From positions 1,107,623 to 1,135,074 of the forward strand of contig JAHNZQ020000172.1 of the NCBI GenBank assembly GCA_019155205.2: a DNA stretch of 27,452 bases, read 5' to 3'. Position numbers and translations under genes: made by a program. Of this stretch, positions 1-8,456 are shown piece by piece. The notes beneath the pieces were generated by a model that did not search any database, was not told the DNA's origin, and saw only the letters and a program-made list of their open reading frames with translations. The stretch is from Gracilaria vermiculophylla (Eukaryota > Rhodophyta > Florideophyceae > Gracilariales > Gracilariaceae). Each line of letters starts with the position of its first letter. Position 1 is the stretch's first letter.

Positions 1-1188
1 GCCCAGTAAATGCTGCGGTACTGGGTGCCACGTGAAGTACACAAAACATTTATTTTGAACACACATAAATGTGGAAATTTATAGTCAATACAAACGGAAA
101 AAAAAAAGTATTTGGTCCTTGTGTTTACTTCTACTTGATTTGTAAAGATGCCATCCACAGAACGAGGTTCGCTTGAAAGGAATGTTGCATATTATCTCCT
201 GGCTTCCCATGATATTGAGAGTACTTGCTCTCGCATGGACTGTGCAATCTGTGAGTTATCGACTGATATTATAAGTTGGTCTCTGGAATGGTGGCCCGAC
301 CTATATGTTAGGGCCGTTTGTGTTGGTAATCGGTTGAACTATGTGCGTTATAATCTCTTGTGACACAGGGCGTACAGTACAATATTGAAACTACCAACAA
401 TTTTGTTCTGCGGTTTAGATTGTTCATGGCATGAGGAGCAAAAGACTTCGAGTTCGATCTTCCGACAGTCCTCTTGCATTGCTTGCGAGACACATATTGA
501 CTACCAAAGGATCAAGGTAAGATTTTCATGTTTGTGTTTGACATAATTGTGGCATATCTTCTCTAAGATGCTCTGGTATGCATCTCCAATTTTATTTTTT
601 CACATGTTGAAAGATCATGCGTCATCAAAACGATGTTTTGGCAAGGTTTCGGTTTTTTAATTATCTATTAGGCAGCAAAGTCTCGCCGTTGAACCGTAGT
701 ATTCCAAAGCTCTTTCAAGGTCTTCGACAAATCCTCTTTCCTTTGTACATCGCCCTTAACAATCTTCAAGCAAATTGTTATAGTAAGATGAATGTCTTAT
801 ACTATAGGCATCTTTCTGAAATAACGGATTTGCTCGATGATTTTGAAGAGAGTTTGCCTATAAATTCCGGAAAGCTACACGTAATATAGGTTTCTCTAGC
901 GCCAAATAGGCTTTTTCGTGTAAGACATTCTGGTTAGTTCTCTAGTATCTTTCTTCTCTTCATAGTTCTGAGTACTATGTCTGGACGTGTATTAGTTGAG
1001 TTTGAGTCATGAGGCATTTCTCTATTGTTCATATGCACTGGGATCGAATATTATTCTTCGCAGGTCCATTTCCTTTGTTTTTCTTGTCGCCAAGGAATGA
1101 AGAAAGGAGTTTCCAAGCAATCGAGTTATGCTTTCGCACGATTAAATCACTGTTGTTGAGGAGCACATTCACCTGTCTTGTTAAAAGT
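1..1188. other. unassigned AT-rich region
   Basis: Apart from the solo miniature LTR at 321-399, I recognise no gene here. Short open frames exist (for example 148-363 and 617-889 on +), but they show no family motif and no supporting signals. This is probably intergenic DNA or very old repeat sequence lying to the left of Gypsy-1. Confidence 0.5.
321..399 (-). repeat. solo LTR of the miniature element, degraded copy
   Basis: A 79-bp block starts TGTTGG and ends CCAACA on +, and shares the core TGTGACACAGGGCG with the LTRs at 2942, 3172, 5451, 6119, 24590 and 24820. No 151-bp interior flanks it on either side, so it looks like a solo LTR left by recombination. It differs from the other copies at many positions. 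The flanking 5-mers, GTTTG and ATTTT, match at only 3 of 5 positions, so this is an old insertion. Orientation is inferred from the copies that carry a PBS and a PPT. Confidence 0.7.
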
Positions 1189-1742
1189 TTTATTACAATA
1201 GATCCTAAGGTGATATGGTGGTGTGGCTTTACGACTAGATATTCCTAAGGAGGGCTCGTATTCAATTAACTGAGCCAGATGGTGCATAATTCGGCCGACG
1301 TGCGCTGTAATACCCCTGAGGACCGGTAGAATTTAGATCTAGTTTAGTTAGTTTTTGCAGGGAAATTACTATAGTGGCTAGACCTACCGAGGCGGACTTC
1401 CGGCGTGACACTTAATCTGCCTGCTGAGCTCCACGTGTGGGGAAGTAAACCAAGCACAATTTAGTCTACGTCTATTTTTCCGGTTGGAGACTCTCGTCGA
1501 AAATACATAGATTTCTAAGCCGCCGATCCCCCGGTCGCCTCGTAGCAGCGCCTGTAAGAGCATTGTCTGCCCAATCAACCTTTCTCTTCCCTTGGGGTTT
1601 GCAGATATTCTTTCAGCATTTCCCCGGCTCGTGATAGCGAGTACCAAAGACCCCTTCTCGAAACTCGCGCCTCTGAAGTCAACAAAAACTCCTAACGAAC
1701 ATTGTGCGCTATCATCTCGAAAGGAGAACTGACGGTACCACA
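1189..1742 (+). repeat. Gypsy-1 left (5') LTR
   Basis: About 550 bp is repeated directly at 9606-10153, colinear from the block CTAAGGTGATATGGTG near the start to GGTACCACA (left) and GGTGCCACA (right) at the end. By eye the copies are roughly three quarters identical. The right copy starts TGTAG and both end CCACA, a normal LTR form. The left start is eroded, so its first base is approximate. Flanking 5-mers are AAAGT (1184-1188) and AAAAT (10154-10158), a one-mismatch target-duplication candidate. The divergence makes this an old insertion. Confidence 0.8.
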
Positions 1743-1744
1743 CC

Positions 1745-1756
1745 TGGTCTCCCGAC
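1745..1756 (+). promoter_or_regulatory. candidate primer binding site of Gypsy-1
   Basis: TGGTCTCCCGAC lies two bases after the left LTR end. It begins with TGG, as expected for complementarity to a tRNA 3' CCA end. I cannot name the tRNA with confidence. Position and spacing are right for a Ty3/Gypsy minus-strand primer site. Confidence 0.55.
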
Positions 1757-2307
1757 TTGAAAGGTCAGTTTCCAAAACGACTCACAAAGAAACGACGAAA
1801 GAGCGTTTATAGTGTTCAACGAGCAGAACCTAATAGTTAAATTCTTCCTTAAGATAATTTGGAAGTGGAAATAAAATACCTCTGACCTATTACTATATGG
1901 ACCCCTTAGAACCTCCAATGGAAACCCCTCTACAGGACTCTTAAGAAACCGACTCCGTTAGTGAGCGCAGTACGCGCATTCTCTCCAGAAGATGGCCGTG
2001 AAACTGGAGGACACTAAAAGTCTCCTTCAAAATCCTGACTCCCTGTGGAGAGTTTCAAAAATCGCCATAGGATATTGCACGATCGGAGGCAAGCGTAATT
2101 CCCCACGGCACCTCTGGAGAACGACGATGGGGAGGTTGAAAAACCCTACAGGGCATCACAGCTGCCACTCCAGGAACTGCAGGGACGGGAACACCCCAAG
2201 GGCGACAACTTCTTGAATTCCCTGGCCCCGCGCCTTACGGATCGACTCTCATAGGAGCTGGTCCTGCTGGTTACGAGGCGCATTTTGGATCACGCTGCCC
2301 CGCCTTT
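1757..2307 (+). other. Gypsy-1 5' leader or lost gag start
   Basis: This lies between the primer site and the first gag-like frame. Only short open frames are present (for example 1992-2216), with stops in all frames and no domain I recognise. It is either untranslated leader or a decayed gag N-terminus. Confidence 0.4.
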
Positions 2308-2941
2308 GTGGAGGAAACCGCAACGGAGAGTTCTCACCGTATTGTGGGTGCCTTGCTGGCCTTGGACCCCTTTCAAGCTGTGCTTACGGATGTTTTCCGT
2401 GCGTGGGTTCGTTCCCGAACCGCGCAGTTACTCCCCGCAGCGGAGTTACAAATTCATTATTTAATACAGGAGAAGTTCCGTCTATCAAGACCTAAGGTGA
2501 TACCGGGCAGAAAAGGACAGGATACTGCCATACCCGACGCCAGAAGAGAAGAGGATACTGCTGTAGAGAAACGGGAACACCTCAGGAATATTGTCGTACA
2601 TCTTCTGGGCCTGTCGCTGTTCTGAGAAGGAAAGGATCCCGGTCGCGAAGTTCTACACACAAGAAGAGGAGAATGGGACACTTCTCGGGTGAATTGCGAT
2701 AGCGGGGCTATCGTCAGGGACCCAGACAACATAAAGGAAAGAAACCGAAAAAAAGTGAGAAAAGCAGAAAGCGAGACACCGATTCGGAGAGCAGCTCTGA
2801 CTCTGAATCCGTAAACAGATTCAGCTTGGAGGACAGTATATCTCCCAAGAAGAGAAGCAAAACGGTCAGGAAGGTCGTCCCGCTTAATAATCGCTTTGCC
2901 CAAGTGGCGGATTATAACAGCCACTGGTTTATTGATCCCTT

Positions 2942-3250
2942 TGTTGGAAAACAGATGAGCTATTTGCGCTATACTCTCTTGTGACACAGGGCGCACAGTT
3001 CTCCATTTGAACTATCAACACGCCCCCTCGCCCTGTACTTCCTTACAGAACGAGACCTCGAGCTTACAGTAGCCAATCTTCACCACTGCTGTACACCTGT
3101 ACAATTTCTCAGGCTCAGGTCACTTCTGGGAGTCGAACCCAGGGTCCTAGCGTTTAGCTGGGCCCATAACCTGTTGGAAAACAGAGGAGCTATTTGCGCT
3201 ATACTCTCTTGTGACACAGGGCGCACAGTTCACCATTTGAACTATCAACA
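2942..3250 (-). mobile_element. miniature LTR retroelement (TRIM-like), complete copy 1
   Basis: The 309-bp element consists of a 79-bp LTR (2942-3020), a 151-bp interior (3021-3171) and a 79-bp LTR (3172-3250). The LTRs differ at two positions. Both run TGTTG...CAACA. The element is flanked by the perfect 5-bp duplication CCCTT (2937-2941 and 3251-3255). Orientation is set by a G-rich polypurine tract, read on - , next to the left LTR (3021-3035) and a primer site next to the right LTR (3157-3171). It has no coding capacity. It sits antisense inside Gypsy-1 gag, and the gag frame is continuous if the element and one CCCTT are discounted. A tRNA-type B box (GGTTCGACTCC on -) lies at 3129-3139. 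It must depend on proteins from an autonomous element elsewhere. Confidence 0.9.
3157..3171 (-). promoter_or_regulatory. half-tRNA primer binding site, copy 1
   Basis: The - strand reads GGTTATGGGCCCAGC immediately after the 5' LTR. This complements the anticodon stem and loop (anticodon CAU) of eukaryotic initiator tRNA-Met rather than a tRNA 3' end. The same arrangement is established for Drosophila copia, which primes with a cleaved 5' half of initiator tRNA-Met. The equivalent sites of the other copies are 5667-5681 (-) and 24669-24683 (+). Confidence 0.8.
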
Positions 3251-3940
3251 CCCTTTACTCTTCACGACGCGTCGATCGCTAAATTACTTACGAGAATCTA
3301 GCACCGCATGGATATTCCAATGAAGAAGCACTTCTTCTCAGGTGAAGACCGCATCTCGGTGTTTAATTTTATAGCACGCTTCCATTCGGCATGTATTACC
3401 GATGCTGTTCAAGGAGGTGCCGCCGTCTGGTGCTTTCAGTTCTACCTCACAGGTCTAGCGCACGCGCTGGTGCAGCCGTACCTCACGGAGAAGAGCACCA
3501 TTGTGTATGATCCTAGAACGGAGATCTTGACTATATACCCGGAGTTGATGAATTTTCTCTTCAAAAGTTATGCAACGTGCGAGACGATAGCCGATATTAA
3601 CGCTCGAGTCACTTCCTACAGGCAAAATACGGGAATGAAGAAAACTGAGTTCTCGCAAAAGCTGTGGACAAAGGCCCTATGGGGTGGGAACGTGTACTTC
3701 AAGTGGCGGTTGAGCTCATTGCTTGTTGAGGGACTCTTTCTTTCAATCCACGCCAGGGTGTGCATTCACTTGCCAACGCACCCATAGACCACCTATACGG
3801 AGCTAGCCCGTTTCGCAGAGTTCTATGAGGATACCCACCACGCCGCTCGTGGCCGCCACGCTCCACTTTCGGGCAAAAGAATGGCCGCATGGAACCATCG
3901 GACATCCGCCCTGATGTTGTACCTCAAGGGAGGTCGATGA

Positions 3941-4382
3941 CTTTAAGCCCGTGAGTGAACCAGACGCCGTTGCTCTTACATACGCTCATCTCATGGAGCA
4001 CCGTTTTGGAAGAAGAAACTCTCATCTCTTACTTCGTACGACTCGGGAGGATCTTAGAAGAGTTTCGGACTCGCAAACCCTTGAAGCTACCCACCGTTTT
4101 GCAGGATCTCCTTGTCAGGAAAGCCAGAACACTGTACTACTCTCACCCCGAAAATGAGGGCCGCCATTCTGCAGGAACTGGAGAAGAACGTCCCGAACCT
4201 GAAGGATACACCAACGAAGGGCGGAAGTTATCGAACCGCGTATCATGATATCCGCTAAACGCAAGGAAACTACGGCTAACGCGCTCCAGTTGGAGTGCAG
4301 CCTGTATCACGGGCTCTTGCGGTGACAGTGCAAAGGACAGCACCCAAACCGGCTGCACCTATGGAGGTCACAGTGCATCCCA
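3941..4382 (+). other. Gypsy-1 decayed gag-pol junction
   Basis: Several short + frames run through here, none with a recognisable domain. Protease, reverse transcriptase and RNase H, expected between gag and integrase, are absent from the roughly 0.7 kb separating the gag remnant from the integrase remnant. This points to an internal deletion of about 2 kb or more in Gypsy-1. Confidence 0.5.
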
Positions 4383-5450
4383 ATGCGCAACCGCAGCACC
4401 CGTTTCCTAATGGATTTCAGCTCTCTTCCCATCACAAAAACCCTTAGGGTCACGCGTGGAGGCTCCACGTGGCTCCTAATAGAAAATAAAACATATTTGG
4501 AGGACATATTTCCGTGTCTGGTCATCCAGGACGCGGACAGGAATGAAGGATTCGATGCAGAATGCTCGGAATGCTGTGAACCTGGAGGCAAGTATAATGG
4601 GCTCCCTGAGTTGTTAGCCCTTGTTGAGGAGGAGAACGAAGTTCTCCACATCACCATAGCGGAGTTCCTGAAAGAGGGCAGTACATATGCGCACTGCATG
4701 GAGAGCCTCGCCACTGTGGGGAGTTCACCGTCGTCATTCGGTATCATACGAGATGGCGTACCCGTACGCCGCGCTCACCTGGATGGAGCTCTCCCAATGG
4801 CAGTCCCGACGATTCTACCGGCGAGTGTGCTTTATCTCTCGCCCTATCCTCGCCTCGCCGGACAACCGGGTGGAGCGCGCGGTTATTTTACCATGAGCTG
4901 GGAGTTCCATTGGCCGAACATGGCTAGTGATGCTTTCCAAACGGTGGTGAATTCGCACTCGGGCGCCGCCGCTAGGGAGAATATCCATAAACACCGTACG
5001 TCACTCACTCTAGTGCCGCCTTCAGGACATTTGGAGTCCGTTGCCATGGAATTTTTGGGCACTCTTCACAATACGGAGCGAAGGTACCGATTTATTCTCG
5101 TGATCACCGACCGATTCTCGAAGATCACGTGCGCCGCTCCCCTCCGTAGCACTACTACTGCAAGAGTTCCCAACGGCTTTCTGGAGCACTGGGTTTACCC
5201 ATATGGAATATCATTGCGTCTCCCTACGGACAATAGACTCCAGTTTGCGGCGAAGCAATTCAGTTCCCTTGCCGATATGCTGAGGATGAAGCAGTTCCTT
5301 ATGACTACTTATTACCCTCAGACCATCGGCCAGGCGGAGACGTTTAACAAAACTATCGCCGCAAGGTTAAAGCACTACGTCGCGGACCTCCACAAGGAAT
5401 GGAACGCATATATCGGACCGCATACGTATACATATAACCCGCGGGTGCAT
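4383..5450 (+). pseudogene. Gypsy-1 integrase, 5' part
   Basis: This is an open but disrupted Ty3/Gypsy integrase frame. The first ~90 residues are not recognisable as integrase. Then come the N-terminal region (EFLKEGSTYAHCMESL, LAGQPGGARG) and a degraded zinc-binding segment ending FHWPNM in which the usual Cys pair is lost. The core domain follows: VAMEFLG where the first catalytic Asp is expected (Asp to Glu change), RFILVITDRFSKIT, the second Asp in LPTDNRLQF, and Glu in TIGQAETFNKT. The frame ends by running into the miniature element at 5451, directly after a Val-His pair, and resumes at 6202. The changed catalytic Asp and lost zinc ligands mean this copy was already inactive or decayed afterwards. 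Confidence 0.85.
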
Positions 5451-6196
5451 TGTTAGTAAAAAAGATGATCTATTTGCGCTATAATCTATTGTGACACAGG
5501 GCGCGCAGTTCACCATTTGAACTATCAACACGCCCCCTCGCCCTGTACTTTCTTACAAAACGAGACCTCAAGCTTACAGTAACCACTTTTGACCACTGCT
5601 GTACACATGTACAATTTCTCAGGCTCAAGTCACTTCTGGGAATTGAACCCAGGGTCCTAGCGTATAGCTGGGCCCATAAACTGTTAGTAAAACAGATAAT
5701 GGAGGTCAGCGGGGCAAAAGGTAAGTTGAGGGGATGCAAAGGAAGTTCGCCAGCTCTGGCTTGAATTTTTTTGGAGGTGCCTCGAGGCCACCTTATATAG
5801 TGGCAAACGTGCACCAGCTCGATCAGAGTATAACCTACACTATAATTCAAGAACAATCAATACTACCAATCATATTGAACCATTACATAAATGTGCTACC
5901 CACAATGTTACCCACAATTCAATATGGCTGACAACAACAAAGCACAACAAGGCACAAAAGATGCACAGAAAGGCGTATCCGTTATGTACACTCACGAGAG
6001 CATGACTGTGTACAAATTGACGGATCCTGGGTGTCACCGTAATCCGGTTCCATAAAAAAGCAGCTATATGTGTCAGGAACAGCAATGCCCTGTGACAGCA
6101 GGGACAGTAGCTCATTCCTGCTAACAACAGATGAGCTATATGCGCTATACTCTTTTGTGACATAGGGCGCGCAGTTTACCATTTGAAATATCAACA
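5451..6196 (-). mobile_element. miniature LTR retroelement, composite copy 2
   Basis: The left LTR is 5451-5530 (80 bp), the canonical 151-bp interior 5531-5681, and an LTR-like start follows at 5682-5697 (TGTTAGTAAAACAGAT). About 420 bp of unrelated DNA separates this from a complete 78-bp LTR at 6119-6196. The whole block, not just the first part, is bounded by the perfect duplication TGCAT (5446-5450 and 6197-6201). On - the polypurine tract is at 5531-5545 and the initiator tRNA-Met primer site at 5667-5681. Discounting 5451-6201 rejoins Gypsy-1 integrase in frame. The extra DNA therefore entered after, or together with, the element. Confidence 0.8.
5698..6118. mobile_element. foreign insert within miniature element copy 2
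   Basis: About 420 bp that is absent from the other two copies interrupts the right LTR near its start. The LTR start appears on both sides (TGTTAGTAAAACAGAT at 5682 and TGCTAACAACAGAT at 6119), consistent with a 7-16 bp duplication made on insertion; an exact AACAGAT is on both sides. It contains a TATATA-like word near 5793 and a 12-bp tandem pair around CTACCCACAAT (5896-5918). No protein or known terminal motif is recognised, so its class is unknown. Confidence 0.5.
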
Positions 6197-6409
6197 TGCA
6201 TCGCTCCACAAAGACGGCTCCTATCACTCTGATGGTCTCGCGCATCTCGCTTAGTGCCGTTATTTCGGCACGCACCACAGTGCACTCAGTGGATGGGCCA
6301 CATGTACCAACAGCGGAGCAATCAAAATGCTCCATTTTGAGGCCATTTGAGGACGCACTCTCCCTGGAAAAGGAGAAACTCAATGTCTCGCCAAAGAGGG
6401 CATTTTAAA
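6197..6409 (+). pseudogene. Gypsy-1 integrase, continuation after the insertion
   Basis: From 6202 the frame continues RSTKTAPITLMVSR, the conserved block that follows the Val-His pair in Ty3/Gypsy integrases, so 5450 and 6202 are two sides of one gene. The open frame then degrades and stops at about 6409. From 6410 to 6625 only short frames are seen, where an integrase C-terminal module would be expected. Confidence 0.8.
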
Positions 6410-6625
6410 GTCCCGGACACCTATAAGGAAACTGTCGCATTTGAGAGAACTGGGCTCCGAGACGTCGTCTCCCGTGTTAGGGGGACGAACATCCCGATGC
6501 CCAGCCCTTCTCGACTGACCGCCCCCCAACCTCAATGACCACGCACGGAACATCCTGATGCGAAAACCTCAGGAGCGACGACGCCCATGGATACTGGAAT
6601 CCTCATCACATCTGTCAATTAACCA

Positions 6626-6880
6626 TTGAGGGAAGATCCAGACTCCATCATGACCCATCCAGGTGATACTCTCTACGCCATAGACCATATCGTCTCTCAT
6701 CAACATGGCCCTGGGAGGATTCTATACCGCGTTCACTGGTATGAATACACCGCAAAGAACGACACGAAAAAACCTCCGGAACAAATCCCGGAGAACTTTA
6801 TTAGAAGACACCACGCCAATTTGGAGCGGAAACGCATCTCCGCATTAGCGTTTCCGTTTAAGAAAGAGGTATGGAGTCGC
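6626..6880 (+). pseudogene. Gypsy-1 chromodomain remnant
   Basis: The frame reads YAIDHIVSHQHGPGRILYRV, then HWYEYTAKNDTKKPPEQIPE and NFIRRHH. This is the chromodomain pattern of a hydrophobic strand, a Tyr-x-Val-x-Trp core, and an acidic/Thr loop before a Pro-Glu helix. Such domains sit at the C-terminus of chromovirus integrases and steer integration to marked chromatin. Here it follows the integrase at the expected distance, though separated by stops. The call is by pattern only. Confidence 0.65.
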
Positions 6881-7116
6881 CAATCGGAGTTGAATTTTGG
6901 CTCCATTATCCATCCCACACCTGGCGGTTTTTTTTTGCCTCCAGAATGTCGTTACTCGCTTTTCGCACGCTCCGGCCGTAGTACGTTGTGTCTCTGAGCG
7001 CACAAGCACGGCCCGTTTGTATTGCCACGAACGTTCACAGAGCTTCTGCGCCAACTCAACAATCTTTTACTCAGCCGCTACCTGGGACTAACTCCCATCG
7101 CCCCTGTCTGTTTCGG
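6881..7116. other. Gypsy-1 3' region, no gene seen
   Basis: Only short overlapping frames, in both directions, are present between the chromodomain and the antisense Pro/Ser-rich frame. Nothing is recognised. Confidence 0.4.
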
Positions 7117-7593
7117 CTACAGGTCACCGAACCGCTTCGCAAACTCTGCTTCAAAGCGAGCTTTTGCCGTAAGTGCTTGGTACTCGAAGACCTTTGCCAG
7201 GCTCTCAATGATTGCTGCCATCAAAGCGCGGTCCGCCTGGGCCTTATGGAGTTCTAGGATCAATTTGTGAGTTTCGCGTAGAGCCATTACAAGAGAAACC
7301 GGAGCAGGATGGCCTCTCACCAGGCACGCCTGCACCAACTTCTGGAAGGCAGCACCCACAGCTCCAGAGGACAACCCGTCCGAGGGTGTATCGGAAGTGG
7401 CAGACTCCGTAGACGGAACAACAACCGCCACGGAAGGAGTAGAAGACGGTGGACCGGCTGGGACAGAGGGCTCCCTAGAGGATTCTGCAAGCACCGCGGT
7501 GGAGGTCGGCAGGGCCAAGGATGAAAAAGGCGACACTGGAGAAAACGGCGGTACGGAAACAGGAGCGCTCCTCGGGTCAGGCTGAACAACCAC
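7117..7593 (-). CDS. Pro/Ser/Thr-rich hypothetical ORF, antisense within Gypsy-1
   Basis: A 158-codon open frame, not recognised. Residues 1 to ~75 are low complexity, rich in Pro, Ser, Thr and Val. The remainder (from about AVGAAFQKLV) is Ala/Leu/Glu/Lys-rich and probably helical, with a coiled-coil look near the C-terminus (ALTAKARFEAEFAKRFGDL). It is antisense to Gypsy-1 and uninterrupted while its surroundings are riddled with stops. It could be part of a gag-like protein of another element that inserted here, an antisense ORF carried by Gypsy-1, or chance in GC-rich low-complexity DNA. No promoter evidence was found. Confidence 0.3.
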   Translation of the reverse strand: MVVQPDPRSAPVSVPPFSPVSPFSSLALPTSTAVLAESSREPSVPAGPPSSTPSVAVVVPSTESATSDTPSDGLSSGAVGAAFQKLVQACLVRGHPAPVSLVMALRETHKLILELHKAQADRALMAAIIESLAKVFEYQALTAKARFEAEFAKRFGDL

Positions 7594-7915
7594 CCTAGTG
7601 ACGCTCTGCAGTCAGGGTTGCACTATCAGGGCCGAAGCAGCCTAGATAGTATTACTCTCGTTCTCTGCCAAAGGATACACGGCAGCAACCATTGCTAGAG
7701 GACCCAGCACCGAGACGAGGGCTGTGTTATGACCTCAGAAGGTGCAGCCACGTCCTGCAACATAACTGGGAACGGAAGAGCAGTGTGAGTAGCTAGGCTT
7801 TCCATCACGGGATCGTAGTCAACGACACGGATCCGTGGGTCCCGAAGAACCGGAGTATGTGCGAAACTGGAAACGTCCGGGTGGGCTCTCCTGTCATCAT
7901 TTACCTAGCGGCTCC
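7594..7915. other. no gene recognised
   Basis: Stops occur in all frames, and nothing is recognised between the Pro/Ser-rich frame and the RT-like remnant. Confidence 0.4.
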
Positions 7916-8456
7916 TCACAACGGTGTAGAACTTGTCTTTGCCATAGTCATACCAAAGAAAGCCCTGCGTATCGTTTCACGCCACATTCGGGTTGTAATC
8001 CAGCAGTGTCTCTGCCTCGCAGTTTTTCCACGCGGTGCACTGGACCACGTTCTGAACTCCAAAGGAGCGCAGGACCCAAATAATCGACGCCAAAAAGGGG
8101 AGTAAACGTCCGGCGGTTGGCTGATACAAAGAAGCCCAGTAAAAGAGACAGTCGTGGCACCAAACATAGAAAGTGAAGCCTTTGTGAGCTGCGTGGAGAT
8201 AAGCCAGTGGGGCGCCGACCACGAAATCCATCGAGAAAATCAACATGACGAAACGCCCTAGCGATTCATGTGAACGCAGAATCTCCAAGGTGTGATATGG
8301 GAACGTGATGAGCGTTACCCCACAGAGGTGCAGGGATACCCAATGGTCCCTCCAGGAGTCGTTGACCTTGAGAAAATACTTCGGACGTTGCCCGGAAGGT
8401 ATGTCATAGACCTCTGTGTTTTTCCAACCGTAGAAGTATCGAAAGGCGTTCCGCAC
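7916..8456 (-). pseudogene. reverse-transcriptase-like remnant, antisense within Gypsy-1
   Basis: The - frame reads TFPYHTLEILRSHESLGRF, then SMDFVVGAPLAYLH, KGFTFYVWCHDCLFYWASL and VLRSFGVQNVV. After a shift near 7980 it continues ETIRRAFFGMTMAKTSSTPL. The order resembles a reverse transcriptase palm: a catalytic Asp in the xxMD/LD strand, a Phe-rich strand, then a Gly-Val-x-x-Val strand where the Tyr-x-Asp-Asp box belongs. That box is degraded. The spacing recalls DIRS/Ngaro-type or other non-Ty3 RTs more than Gypsy RT. No recombinase or RNase H neighbour is recognised. Identification by eye is tentative. Confidence 0.35.

Larger units (their letters stand above)
2308..3940 (+). pseudogene. 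Gypsy-1 gag pseudogene, split by a miniature LTR element
   Basis: This is a decayed Ty3/Gypsy gag. An N-terminal helical frame (about 2308-2625) is followed, in another frame, by a Lys/Arg/Ser-rich stretch at about 2733-2880 and the segment NNRFAQVADY. The frame is then cut by the miniature element at 2942-3250. Immediately after the second target-duplication copy it resumes in phase (Asp-Pro before, Phe-Thr after) and runs into a capsid-like domain. Visible there are HFFSGEDRISVFNF, GGAAVWCFQFYLTG and NFLFKSYAT, the conserved skeleton of this Gag type. Stops at about 2697, 3296 and 3785, plus the frame change, show that it is dead. After 3785 the same frame still reads ELARFAEFYEDTHHAARG, a further gag-like segment. 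No zinc knuckle is visible. Confidence 0.7.

Noticed and set aside
617..889. 90-codon + ORF as a host gene
   Set aside because: No recognisable domain, AT-rich random-looking composition, no promoter or polyadenylation context, and nothing around it to support coding.
2457..2996. 179-codon - ORF, and a related 85-codon + ORF at 24614-24871 sharing its N-terminal residues
   Set aside because: The shared peptide comes from reading through the miniature-element LTR in both places. The frames then diverge into different host sequence, so they are shadows of the repeat and not a gene family.
3121..3171. Possible tRNA gene, from a T-arm-like sequence next to an initiator-type anticodon arm
   Set aside because: The T-arm/B box and the anticodon-arm sequence are on opposite strands, and no acceptor or D arm is present. 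The anticodon part is better explained as a primer binding site.
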